In this document: piece after piece, positions 44,896-57,304 of the stretch
Layout of the letters: each line of letters starts with the position of its first letter
Numbering within the stretch: the stretch's first letter is position 1
Origin: Hymenopellis radicata
Taxonomy: Eukaryota > Basidiomycota > Agaricomycetes > Agaricales > Physalacriaceae
Length of the DNA stretch: 64,000 nt
Assembly: GCA_015501595.1 (NCBI GenBank)
Contig: JADNRX010000282.1
Span: 1 to 64,000, forward strand
Reading direction: 5' to 3'
Notes under the pieces: model-generated
What the model was told of the DNA's origin: nothing
Databases searched by the model: none
What the model saw: the letters and a program-made list of their open reading frames with translations, nothing else
Made by a program: the position numbers and the translations under genes

Positions 44896-45608
44896 CCTCC
44901 CTCAGCTGCCGACGATCCTCTGAACTGCATCTTCGCGGGTACATCTCTTCCTGGCCGCGTCTCCTCTCTGCTGGCGTCCTCTGCTCCTCTGGGGTGCTCC
45001 CGACTGCGTCTCCTCTGGGGTGCGTCTCGCTGGCACGTCGTGGTGATATATTCGCGGGAGGCGTCTTCGTGGGAGACGTCTTCCTGAGTGCTCCTCTGAG
45101 AGTGCTCCTCTGGCGTGCATCTTCGAGAGAGTGCTCCTCTGGCGGCGCGTCGTGGGAGACGTCTTCATGAGAGTGTGCTCCTCTGCTGGCGGTGCGTCGT
45201 GCCCTTCCTGGGTGCGTATCCTCTCTGCTGGCGCGTCGTGGTCACATCTTCGCGGGAGACGTCTTCGTGAGTGGTCGGTGTCGAGCGATGAATGGGAGAT
45301 AAGAGCGCCTGCCTATTTGGGACTCAACGCCTGAGTGGCTGTGCGACTTCGCTGCTGGTCACTCGAGATTAAATATCTTCGCTACCGTGGGGCGTACGCC
45401 TTCATAGATTGAATCCTAATAGGGAAATACATTGCTGGGATACTCTACGAGCAAATGTTGGAAGGATAAACCTCGTAAATAACAACTTGAAAAATCATGT
45501 AGGGTGGGCGTGCGAAAATGCACTTTTTTCACGAACGCAAGTCCCAAAAATCATACATCGTACGGGCGTGAAGGGTCCGGCCTGAAGGGCCCAAAGAACC
45601 GAAAAGAA

Positions 45609-45636
45609 TCCCCGAGCCAACCCTCTGGCTCGGGGA
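45609..45636 (-). repeat. terminator-like hairpin, partner of 29588-29615
   Basis: The same 11-bp stem in inverted context. The T run after the stem (read on the minus strand) is reduced to TTC. Confidence 0.7.
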
Positions 45637-48053
45637 TCCTCTTGGCTCTCACCGGTTGATTAGACCAGTGGCCTCGAGAGGAGGACTTTGTGCGAACGTA
45701 CAGAGACGGCGTACCACCATGTGGAACGTCTGACAAGCTCCCCTTTCTATCCCCAAGGACCCCGCGGCCGACCCGGTGGTGGAAGGTTAGTCCAAGGGTT
45801 CCGGGGAGCAAGCCGTTTATAAAGCGTGGTCAGTACTAACCCTAATCTAGGACTTACCAGCATGACTACTCTAAGACTTACCGTACCTACCTTTAACGCT
45901 GCCGACTCAGATGAGAGAAGTAGGAGAGAGAGGGAGATGGGTCTCTCGCTCTGTCGAGACACCTTATATACCCTCTGCACTGTTTGTACGGACAAACATT
46001 CCCTGCACGGCGTCCGATACCGCATCAGACTCACTGACGTGAACGGACTTGGCACGCCGAAATGCGCCACACTTCCTCCCTCCGTTCAAGTTGTCCCTAC
46101 CACCATTCAAGAGCTCTAAATTGTCGCTTTCCGTACATATAAGAATCATATTTCGATGCCGCCGTAATCCTCAAAGACAAGCTCAAAGAAAAAGTGACCT
46201 CCGTCAATCCAATATTGCGAAGCCGGCAGGAACAAGTCTGGGCACCACCTTACGTACCTTGCTATTCTTGGAGCATAGGTATCTCTACCTTTGCTCTGAG
46301 AATAGCAATGTTAAACCCCTTACTTAGGCATATCAGTTGAATCGGAAAAGCAAGCAGAATTCAGCTAGTGAACGGACTTGGAGGTTAGACTTGACCTATG
46401 ACAGAGAGTCAAGCCGGAATGTGTTGGTCAGGGTCTTCAGGAAGCACAGCCAAGAACCCTGGAAACGCGAACATGCCGTGTTTGGAATACACTGGTAGTA
46501 CCCGACAAGTCTACACTTCGTCTCCCCCGCCACGATCTCTCGTCGTCTCACCGCTGTTGATGATGTTCAACTCAACTTGAACAACACAGAACGTCAACGG
46601 AAACCTCACCTTTCTCTCGACCCCGCTCGCCTGCCGCATTTCTATGGTCTCGGCGCATTTTTCCACCAAAACGTCGTTAGCGATGTCAACAACAAGACGG
46701 TAAGCTCACCTCGAGCGTCGTCCAGTTCCCGTGCTTACGATGTCGACATCTTCGAAGGTCTACAGCGCGTCCAGGAGTATTACAGATAAACGGTTAATCA
46801 TTTCGATGGCGGAACCTTCGTTTAGGCATGTTTGTACGTCGTCCACAGACAGGATCCGGTGAGAGTAATAGAACATCTTGAAGGCTTCTTGACTGACAGT
46901 TGGCCAGCTCCAAGAAACGGCACCCTCTCAATTCTTCCAGAACCGGTCTTAGAATAGGAGGAAGCGTGGAGACGCCAAGATCAGCAGGAAGATAGCGTAG
47001 ACAAATCATTGAGGGCAGCAAGGTGCGTCGCAAGTCTTCCTTCGTATTCCCATAAGCTCAGGGTCTATACAGCACGTCCGGATGTTCAAGGCGCGAGTTC
47101 CGGCCTCGTACTCCAAGATTACCGTAACCGAGGTCAAATTCGAAGTCTCTATGCCTCCAAGGGTCGGGGCAGAGCTCAGGAAAAGGAGAAGACATCGCGC
47201 AAGAATTCAACTCAGAAAGGTCAGGCGTCTACTTGTGAAGACTATCAGCTGCTCAATTCCTCAAGATCCAAGCTCAGAATTTGTAGGAGGCAGGAGACGC
47301 ACGAGAGGAGTGGGGGCTCAATTCGTCCAGATCCGGGTCCAGATTTTGCAGAGGGAATACGACAGCGGAGACGAGTGACAGGACGGCCGGGGCAAAGGAA
47401 ACAGTAAGGTACGTCGCCGCAGTCACGGTCTATTTTCCAGAATAATCGCCGCGAGTTCCTAGTTCGCCGAGGGTGACGAAATCGAAATCGAAGCGGGCAA
47501 GGGTCGAAACAGGGCGAGGAAGCAAACTCAAGACGAACATGGTGGAAGGAAGCAATAGACCCACTTTCCAAATGCGGCAAGTACAACGTTCGTCTTCCCC
47601 CATCATCATCAACGACTTGACAACTGATTATTTTTCAGATACTACGCGTCCTGCTGTCCTCAAACGCTACCTGACCTCGAGTTTCGAATTCTGGACCTCT
47701 TCACCGCGACTTGGGCGAATATCGGAGATTTCTGCGAATTTACTCGCTGTAGGAACCAGAGGTGCGTTTTTTTAAGCCGTCACTGCACTTAAATTCTGAC
47801 ACGCGTTCAAGAGGACGACAGTACTACCCCGACGAGTGCCTCTGGAATTTCGATGCGATCTTGAAATGCGAGCAGCGTCGGCTGTCCTCGCCGGACCGGC
47901 TTTTTTTCCCGGGAAAAAGTGCGCATTTTTTATCAATTCCAAGGACATTTACTGACCCTTTTCAGATTAGATTTATCTCCATTTCACGCTTCTCTACGCC
48001 CGTTTCCTTTGGCTCGGCGGTACTGGACAACCACCAATTTGTCTGGGATATGC

Positions 48054-48070
48054 AGGCGGCTTCGCCGCCT
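48054..48070. repeat. hairpin, partner of 27286-27308
   Basis: AGGCGGC TTC GCCGCCT, a shorter version of the left-arm 10-bp stem. Confidence 0.7.
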
Positions 48071-48321
48071 CTGGGAACGCCACCGCGACTCGTGCGCCAC
48101 TCGGCTCAGAACCTTCCGATGTTCGAATTGTTGGATATTAGCAGCGTTGTTGCCCTCGCCGGGCAGGCTTTTGGGTCTAGAAAAAGGTGAGTTTTCTAGC
48201 TTCGAATTCGACTTTAATTTCATGTTGATTTGCTTCAGGTTTACCCTCATTTCAAGCTCGATACGGTGCGTTTTCCCCATGATTTGTTAACCGACGCTAA
48301 TTTATCTTACAGAAATCATCA

Positions 48322-48334
48322 GCCGCTCTGCGGC
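48322..48334. repeat. hairpin within an arm-specific insertion
   Basis: GCCGC TCT GCGGC inside the segment of about 55 bp that the left arm lacks at its equivalent position (about 27040). Confidence 0.55.
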
Positions 48335-49000
48335 AATTCAGACTCGCTTTCATGAATGTCTCCTTCAAGACCGTCGACCCGGGCCTGAGGTCTTCACGGA
48401 TAAACAGTAGTCTTGATCCCGATCTGGATCTGACCAGCATCCGTGTTGCCGTCGTTTTCGGACCCTTTCACGGCGAAATTGTACCCGTTCTATTTGGTAC
48501 GTTCTCTCCCTGGATTACTGCGTTGATGGCTTCCATTTGAACAGTAGGGCGGAGGGCGGTATTCACCAGCGGCATAGATTTTGCCTCGTTCACGCGCTGG
48601 GCTGCTTCTTCCGGCTATATTGACAATTGACAACGAAAATAGCGCCACACGCAAGTTTGACCTCAACCTACCTCGCACTTGGAGATGTCGGCGACGCCGG
48701 TCATATACTCGTTCATGACTGGAACGTAATACGACGGCGTTCGCGCTTCACGAGGATCACGTTCAATTTGGAGATCACGAAGGTTCGTGTCTCCAAATTT
48801 ATCATTTTCCGGCGTAACTGATTTGTAGTTTTGTAGAAGCGGCGACTGCGTCGCCATTTCACTTCCCTGCGACTCGTTGATCTGGACTGGACTCCATTGT
48901 GGCTTCGAGGCGGACGTCCGGCGGGGGAGGTTATTGTTGGTAAGTGTGTTTCTCTGCCTTACTTTGTAGGCTTAAGGCTCATCTCTGGCTAGTTATCACG

Positions 49001-49059
49001 GCAGCAGTGACCAGCGGCTGAACGCCGCTGCGCCCGCGCTGCGGGCTCCTCACTGCTGC
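49001..49059. repeat. three-way-junction palindrome, partner of 26364-26422
   Basis: Outer stem GCAGCAGTGA/TCACTGCTGC and both inner hairpins are preserved. Read in the left-arm sense, one loop is AGC instead of AAC and the junction base C is G. Confidence 0.8.
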
Positions 49060-50478
49060 TTGAACATCGACTTGGAGGATCATCCCGCCAGATTTACTAC
49101 GGAACGACGGGCCTGGCCTAGGCCTTGCCTCATTTCAGGAGAACCGGGCGTTCTGATGACGATCTGGATCTCAGGAGATTCGGCTTACAGGACGAATTAG
49201 GAAACTTCGCGGAGAATTGCTTGGTGAGTGAATTTTGTATCCCTGAATGCTTTGTCTAACGGCGTATGATTGAGGCAGGATAACGACTGCAGTGGGCGGC
49301 GCTCGGACTCCGCTTTCGTTGCGCTACGGACTTTTCAGAACCGCGAGCACAGCGACCTCGGCGGAAATCTGCGCCACACTTCAATGTCGAGTTGAACGAT
49401 GGCATAACTGGACCACGACATGCCAGCGTCGACGACCGAGGCTACGTACGCTGTCGCTGTGATTGCTCGCGCCTGCGAAGCTCAGGATTGTTCGTTTAAT
49501 TTGGAATACAAGTGGTATGTGTCTCCAACTTTATTCGATCATTTCCCAGCGTTGACTCGTTTCCAGGGGGCGATCACGGCGACTACGTCTCCGTTACATG
49601 TGGTACGTTTATGAGGCTGTACTCTGTGATTCGAGCCTGGACACGGAAATCTTATGCTCGGCGTGCTCGGTATCGATATAGCGCGGTAGTCGCACCCTTT
49701 CTAGATAGAATTACGTAGAAACTATGGTTTTGTAGCTATTCTGTCGAATACGCCCTTAATGAATCTACATTTATTGATATCTACCTCGTTTGAAAGTACA
49801 GAAAAGTCAAGAAAAGTACTTGCCGCCCCTTCAAAAGTGTTACCGAGACATAGATACAAAATCTATATCACAAAATAGGATGTCGTTGAAGACAGTAGAG
49901 TCGTCCAAAATACCGCCCAGAGACCCGTACGACATCCTACTAAAACATGGTGAACAGCCAAAGTCGGAGATATTCGCAGACTAACCGATATACCACATGT
50001 CTACATTTAGGAACGAGTGAGTCGTCCCGAAACCTTCAACCCGAACTTCTCAAAAACTTCCATCCAGGGGAGCCCAGAAACCTTCGCGATCAGTTGTCAG
50101 AACCCTGAAGTTCATGTCCGTGTAATCGCTAGGATGATATCGCGTGTTGAACACGGCATACTCTTTCCGCACGTTCAGCGGGTATGTCCAACTGGGTGAG
50201 CGGTCCAGGCATCGTACGGCCTCGGAATTGACGGGGAAATGCTGAGTTGGAAGGTGTCCAGGCAGATCAGATCACCCCAAGTGATCGGCAGCACTTGAAC
50301 TCGAACCACATCGAGTCCGGTGCTTCAGTCACTTACACCAACGCGGCCCCTTGTCCCTCGCTCTCTGGTGACTCTCGACAATCTGAATTTACTTGGATAT
50401 TGCTCTGATGCTTACGTAATGCAATTTCCGATGGTCCTTGGGCAGCTGGACGCGTTTATACTGCTACTTTTCGCGTCA

Positions 50479-50495
50479 ACGCCTCGCTGAGGCGT
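50479..50495. repeat. hairpin, partner of 24934-24950
   Basis: ACGCCTC GCT GAGGCGT, a perfect 7-bp stem. Confidence 0.7.
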
Positions 50496-50878
50496 GTAGG
50501 ACCCTGAGCATCGATAGCACGAGGATTTCCCGGACCCTATGACGCGTCTAGGCACTCGATAATCTTATCTTGACTTTTGTGGGTCTGGGGAAATGACGCA
50601 AGCGATAGTCTTCCTCCTCCATCCCTCCGGCACTTTGGCCACAACGCGTTTCCCGCTCAAATTTCATCAGCGTGGTGGCTTCTGCCACTGTATAGACTAT
50701 ATTGGGATCTTATTAGAGCGTTATATTGCCCGCGAAAGCAAGGAACGCGACAATAAATCTGGAATCAAGATCTCACCAGAACGGTTCGTCCCTTTTCCGT
50801 TGTTCAATCGCCTTGGTTTCATGCTGACCCATGTGATATTTATTCATAGAATTAGCGGCGACTTTCTCCGTGTCCAGA

Positions 50879-50897
50879 CGCAACGCGAAGCGTTGCG
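50879..50897. repeat. hairpin, partner of 24521-24539
   Basis: CGCAACGC GAA GCGTTGCG, identical stem to the left arm. Confidence 0.8.
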
Positions 50898-53553
50898 CAT
50901 CTCTGGCCCAATAAACAGATCTGTAAGTTTTGAATCTTTCCGTGTTCAATATCCTCCGTCTGATTTCCATCAGATGTTCAGGGTTGTCCCTTGAAACTGC
51001 TCCACCATTGTGGAAGATGGGTGGTCTCTGTAAATGTGAAGACAGACTTGCCACAGTGCATTCGCGATTTGAGCAGGCAAGTACCCGTTACATTCCTTCC
51101 CTTGGTTCAACTTGGGTCTGACAACTTTCATAGTTCAAAGTGCATTTAATAATAAAGATATTTCGCCCCTTGTTACGAGTACAGGGAAGTTAATTTGCGC
51201 AGGACACTGGAAACCCGTTCGCGTGGCGGCACAATAATTCGCTACAAGTTCCGAAAGTTCTGGCCCCGACGGGCATCCGAACGTCGCGGCTCAAGATTAT
51301 CCGAAGATGTTTACGTCTCTTACGGAGTTTTAGAGCCGGGAAACGCAATAAAAGGCGAGGAGAATTCACGGAATCCATCATCCTCACCTTCCTTTCCTTC
51401 CTCATCTCTTTGTTCTCTCTCTCATCTTCCGCTCCTCTCTACACAATGCCAGGAGTCTCATCGTCGATGTTTGGGCTCGCTCTCATCATCGTTGGCGCCG
51501 CAATCGCCATCGCGTTCCCGACGCGTTCATAAGCGTGACCGCTTAAGTTCGTTGACCGTCACAGCGTGGGTTCCTTCCTGCCACCATCATACCACCTTGT
51601 TGATTCTTTCCTCCCTTCAAGATACCCGCCTTCGACGCCCATTTCACCATCGTTCAGCGCCATGGTTAGTGTTTCTCGTCTGCTCTCGTCGTCGCGGTTG
51701 TTAATGTCCTTCGTAGGTTTCTCGTCGCGCTGGTCTACGAGCTCTACTTCGACAACGGCGGGTCTAATGGCGTTTATAAAGACTCCTTTCGACAAGTCTC
51801 GAACGCGGAGAGCTGGATAGTGTGGTACGTTGTCGGGCTTCACGCATTTGTCGCCTACTTACCATTGGCTAGAATTCCTTCAATCTGACGCCGGTCGACG
51901 TTCAATTGGCCTGCTCCTCCTCTTGTTTGCCGTAGATGATAGTCGTCGCAGGCGCGCCCTTTCCCACCAGGACCCGACTAGCGCGCAACTCCCTCACGAT
52001 ACTACGTCCCGGTAAGCAGTCTGCGCTGCTGTCTTGTCAAGTCTATTGCTGAAGGATTCTGTTAGTACACGTCCCTTGGGTGTCCTTGACCTTCCTTCAA
52101 CATTTGAGAAATCACCCCATCCCTATCGACGACGACAATGGCCTGTGGAATCGACGACGGCTGGATGCCTACCGACCTAATGGTGCTGTAGGACTACTTG
52201 GCTCGTTAGCATTGAAGGTGTGTCTTGATTCCCCGCATCACTTCTCTCTGACTGATTTTCCCTTGTCGACAGGCGTTCTCATCGTGGTAGTGTCCCAGTC
52301 TTCTCTCAATCGGCGGACTGTTGTCATGGACGCGTTCTTTAGTCCCGCCAGTCGTACAGGCCTACATGAGATTCGTCTTCATTGTTTGATCCTCCACAGT
52401 ACGCGGTATCCCTCGTTCTTGTTGATTTCACGCTTACAGTCATTGCAGGTGAAATTGTTGCCTAGAAACAGGGAATAACTTGTTCGTGCTGTAAGTTCTT
52501 CATGTTACCTTCTTGTTCACTTAACTGACTACCTTTATAGTATTCTATTCTTCGTCGGCCTTGCTCAACGATTGACAGTCCTCGCGTAGGAGATTCTTGA
52601 GGCCAAGCCCGCTGCATCTATTGGTATATACTTAACAGTTCGTCTTGATACGCGACCATGTACGTCGTTGCTACTATACTAGGCTTGTTTGACTTCACTA
52701 ACTGTTGTTTTGTAGGACTATACCGCAGTAAACGCTTGCTTGGGCATGTACTGGGACGTTCGCGCCGGAGACTGAGGACTTGGCGACATGCTGGCCAAGT
52801 CCTACTATCATCCAACGACCGGGTCCCGACACCACCATCTTTGGGATGACTGACGCACCTGTCTTAAGGACGACATTCTCTGTTGGTGCCGCGAATACTA
52901 TTCTGACATACCAGCTTTGACATCGAGGTCAGCGAGTAAGTGACATTCTACTCGTGCTCATGTCGCGGTCCTGATCATATTCAACAGGTGTTGTGTTGAC
53001 CGTTGTCTTCACACGGTCGTCGTGGGGTTCGATTTCCTACCCAAATGGACGCTGACTTGAGACTCAGTCAATTTCAGCACCGCTGGCTACGTGCTGGTGA
53101 ACGACGGTTGGCTTCGCGCCGGCTGGCTAGACACGAGTTCTTACTGGGAGGATGGCGTAGAAGCGGCGTCTGGCCCCCCGCCGTTGTTGCCTACATCGAT
53201 TCTTACCCTTGACTGGTGTGTTGGACGTCTCCCGGTTGACATTTCCCTTATGCTAACGTGCCATTGCTCTAGGTAACCGCTGACTACATATTGTTCGTAA
53301 GTTTTCCTCGATTTTGACCTGCTAATCTCGAGGTTAACGGTGTTCCTTCGTAGGCATTGACTCTGGTTACACCCAAACAGTGTTCCGATGTGCGCTGGCG
53401 GGTGGCTTGTGTGCTCGGTTACCCTCGGAATTTACTCGTGAACCCTCCATGTTTGGTGGTGCCTCCGACAGTGAGTGATGTGAATTGACTGACTTACTAG
53501 TTGCTGAGTGTCTTATAGGTTCGAATTTCCTTGCGCGAATGGGTGCTAGACTG

Positions 53554-53577
53554 GCGATTGACTTGCTAGTCAATCGC
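53554..53577. repeat. hairpin, perfect 10-bp stem, right arm only
   Basis: GCGATTGACT TGCT AGTCAATCGC. I find no equivalent palindrome in the left arm around 22480-22560. Confidence 0.65.
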
Positions 53578-54120
53578 GCTGTTGTCGGTTAAGTCGGGAC
53601 TCGTTCTGCATCACTTATCCTGACGACTTATAACCGATATAGCGCGACTAGGCCGACACACTGGTGAACGGTGCTACTTTGCACGCCCGAACCTCGGGGA
53701 GGAACTTTGTGGTATGCTGAAGTTCTTATGCTTTCTTACCTTACCTTTGTTCTAACTGTCCCGTTTTGTTTCAGGGAAACAACGTCAGGCCGCGGCTGTC
53801 AACGTTAAGCTAAGGGAACCCTCCCACGTATTACCGATGAAATTTAGTTACATTCATACATACATACACTTGCCTTACATCTACCAGTGTTGTACTTACT
53901 CGTCTCGCAGTACCGTAACTCCCTGGTACGTGGACAGCTCCCCTCCATTCGACTCCCCACTAACAACCCATTGACAGCAATCTGAACGTGACCCGCCTAT
54001 GAAGAACAGCACTCGCCGAGATCTGCATGTAAGAAGAAGAACAAGGCGCGCTCTCCAGGGAGGAGAGGCACTCCCTCCGACCGTAATACTCGTGAGCCCT
54101 GTGAGACGCTTCTCCCCCAA

Positions 54121-54688
54121 GGAGATTGAAGAGACCACGCGAAAGATCCAATCCCATGTCCGGACAACCGGGACACTGTCAATTGTTAGACGCAGGCAAG
54201 GAGATTTAAGAAATTGACGCGGACCTGGTCCACGATGGTGGCCTGAGTGGTCTTCCCGTTATATGTCATGGTGATAGTCTTGAAGCAGTTGGGACCGGGA
54301 TACCCGTCACCGTATTGCTAGAGAAAGGGAGAAGTAAATGCGAGGATTTCACTGAGAATGATGATGGTACGCACAGCCGTGTTCAGCGCGACAATCTACC
54401 GTAGCACAATGAGCTAGAGGCCCAAGATGATAGGGAAAATTGACCGACAAAGTCGCTGGCCACGTTGTTGTCACCACATGCACCGCTAGAGCAAGTAGAA
54501 AAAAGGAGCGATGATGGATTTAAGAGGGCAGCTTACCGTCCGACATCGTAATACGACCAACGAGCACCGTCGAAGCGCTTGGCTAGGGTGTGGCTGACAT
54601 CGCCACTAGCCCGTTTAGCGACACCATGGGAGGTAGCGATGGTGGAAGCGGCAAGGGCAAGCGGGACGAGAGCGAGGGAATAGAACAT
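54121..54688 (-). pseudogene. RlpA-like double-psi beta-barrel protein (copy X', 3' truncated)
   Basis: This copy has an intact signal-peptide exon (MFYSLALVPLALAAS) and the frame RFDGARWSYYDVGR. It then keeps the QYGDGYPGPNCF and CPGCPDMGLDLSRGLF exons, but sequence identity with copy X stops at about 54121, where the right arm begins. The last 30-40 codons are missing, so the barrel cannot be complete. Confidence 0.8.
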
Positions 54689-55025
54689 TTCGTGCTGACC
54701 CTTGTTGAGGCTACCATGGTGGCAAAAGGTAGACTTCGAACCAACTCGTAATACGCCAGAAGGCTTAGCCTGTCCACGAAAGGTAATCACCGCTTGGTCG
54801 TACATTAAACGAGGCGACAGTGATATGAGTGACCGGCCAAAGACCACCGGGCCAATATTGAATATTTCATGAATGTGTGATACATTTGTGACTGACGGAG
54901 AGAACATGTTGTCTTCGCGTGGATGACACGAAACGCGACAGTCTGATTGATATACGCATAATACATCCTGTACCGATTTCCAGGAAGAACACTTAGTGGG
55001 CCCGCACGCTCGCTGGCGCGCGCAA

Positions 55026-57213
55026 TCAACGTCTCTGTGTCTTTCCACCCTTCCGCTTGCCCGCGAACAGATGCTTCGGCTGCAAACGAAAGCGTCAGTG
55101 ATAAAGTTACTACCCCCCAACGCGGACGCCTCACCATTTTGGTCGTAATGTTGCGATCGCCCTCGCCAGCCTTTGCCAGCATATTCCGGGCCGTTGGCCA
55201 AGGTTGCGCAGCTTGACAGCCCTGTTTGCTTGCTACACGCACACCAAAGACATCAGAACACCCCTCCCAGAAGGCGAAGAAGAAAAACATACCGCATCAT
55301 CTCGCAAACCGGCCAGTTGACGATTCGTCCGTGGTGCTCTCCGCGACGCAGCAACCACCGCGCCGGAATTGGCATTGGTGCGCTGAAGCGTGGGTGCCTC
55401 CTCCCCATCAACATCCATGCCGTCTTCGTCACTTCCATCATCGTCGTCGACATCCATCTCCTCCTGACCCTCCACACGTTTCCGCTTCGCTCCAGCCACC
55501 TTGGCCAGCATCTCCGCGCGCTCCTGTATCCGACTGGGGTCCAGACCCGCTTTTGTCATACCGTCTGTCAAGTCACTCAGAGTCCGCAATGTCGCCGCGC
55601 GCGGCATGCGCGACTGGTTCTTCTTGCCCTTCTTGATGCTCTGTGAATGGATCTTGTGGGCGAGTGAGACCTGGGCTTCTTCGGCTTCACGTTCATCATC
55701 AGAGTCGAACTGCCGAAACCCGTCAGCGTTAGCAAATCGACTTGGTGGATCGCTTACAATGTCCTCATCACTATCATAGAACCCTTCGGCTTGGAGCTTT
55801 TCCTCCTCGCGCTCCAAAGCCTCGAGCTTCTCAGCAATGTCAGGATCAATAATGTCGGCGATGTTCTTGCCATCCATGATTTCGGGGATGATGTCCTCCT
55901 TCCAGGAAGGACACCAGGACCACCCTCTGCAAGTTCAATATCCTTCTGCAACCGCCGCCTCTCTGGGTCATTCTTATCGTACTTCTTCTTGTCCTTGACT
56001 GCGTCGGGTATGAACGGAGCCCGCACGACATCGTCCCGAGGCTTGGGCTGAGCGACGTGTATCCGGTTAATGATAGAGTTGATCTTGCTGGATTTGATCT
56101 TGGCGTCCACACGGTGGGCGAGAAGAGCCTCGCACGCCTTGTTTTTGAGCTCCATGACGCCCTCTTCGGAGTAACATGATACTTGGACACATGTAACATC
56201 CTCTGAGACGATGATTTCCTGAACAAGAACGCGAGAGTCGGGGTGAATGTCTTCGAGAGGTTTAATCGAGTGAAACAGTTTACACTGCGAAATGTAAGGC
56301 TCGAAAAGCATAGCAAACATTCGACTTACTTGCGCTTCCACTGTATAGCCACACTGTTCGCTGAGTCCATGAAATAGAGGACAGCACTCTTGAGATGAGT
56401 CAAAGCGGTGATACTTTGCATCTCAATCGTGTTCATCTCCTCAAGAGGATGGTCAAGAATACCAGGCGTATCTATCACCTGCCATCTTGTAATCCAGATG
56501 ACCGACGAAAAGGGATTTTGTCGTGAAAGCGTAAGGTTGAACATTGACGTCGGCGCGTGTCACCTTGTTGATGAACGAGGATTTGCCGACATTCGGGTAG
56601 CCGCAGATGAGCAGTGTTCGGTAGGCGAGGGGATCTTTTTGCCGGTAGCCATGCTGTGAGGGCGTTGAAAAACACGATAAGGGAATAGCATACCACTCAC
56701 CGACCAAGAGCAGCCTTTTTGAGCTGCTTGCACCGATACAAGCTGTCGCCGAATTTCAAGAGACGGACGTAGTCCTTTGCTCCTTTGCTACATGGTCAAT
56801 GAGAGGGCGGGCCGTCCGTAGCTGACCGAGGGCAAGTTTGTAGTGGTTCTTGTCGTAAAGCACGTTCATTAAAGACGAGAGGAATGGATGCAGATCCTAA
56901 CCAAAACGATAAGCATTCCATTCACATTCCAGGTCCAAATCCCAAACGCACATCCAACATCGGAAAGTCAGTCAAAATGGCGCCCAGCTTCTCATCAAAA
57001 GAATCCTGCGTAAACTTGACTTTTCGCATGTAGAAATTCCGTATCCGGCTGATTTTGAAGTTCTTGTGGATGACCTACAGGAATTATTTGTAACTTCCAT
57101 TTCGATAATAATGATTATACGCACTATTGGCGTCTTGCGCTAGGTTTTCGACAGCACAATAAGTCGGTCGCCGTTGGCACCGGCGCTATCGCCTTGAGTC
57201 CGCTCGTCGACAT
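55026..57213 (-). pseudogene. NOG1: nucleolar GTP-binding protein NOG1 (copy X', damaged)
   Basis: Second, direct copy of the NOG1 gene. It keeps the G1 motif [18 protein letters not shown], the segment EDVTCVQVSCYSEEG that copy X lost, and a long intact C-terminal exon running from [20 protein letters not shown] to an acidic [15 protein letters not shown] tract. Its lesions differ from those of X: an 8-bp deletion after LDYK, loss of the segment with the NKxD motif (SIKPLEDIHP), and a deletion in exon 1 near the TATDLL codons. No complete NOG1 is present in the window, so a functional copy must lie elsewhere if this assembly is right. Confidence 0.85.
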
Positions 57214-57304
57214 GGTGGTGATGGCCAAGAGGTGATTCACGCTCCTAAAGTGAACGCTTGCTACACGTGGTAAGAGAAAGAGAAACGTGGAAGACATGTG
57301 CTTC

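Larger units (their letters stand above)
44896..54070. repeat. right arm of the large inverted duplication
   Basis: Inverse copy of 21860-30205 (anchors listed there). The plus strand carries many short introns and broken frames corresponding to the minus strand of the left arm. Differences include an insertion of about 55 bp with a hairpin (about 48310-48366) and a stretch at 46790-47040 (frame on the minus strand with LPADLGVSTLPPILRPVLEE) for which I see no counterpart on the left. No intact gene is supported. Confidence 0.8.

Noticed and set aside
41668..57240. Direct repeats X and X' flanking the right arm as LTRs of a retrotransposon
   Set aside because: They encode host genes (NOG1, barrel protein). 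No reverse transcriptase, integrase, primer-binding site or TG..CA ends were seen.
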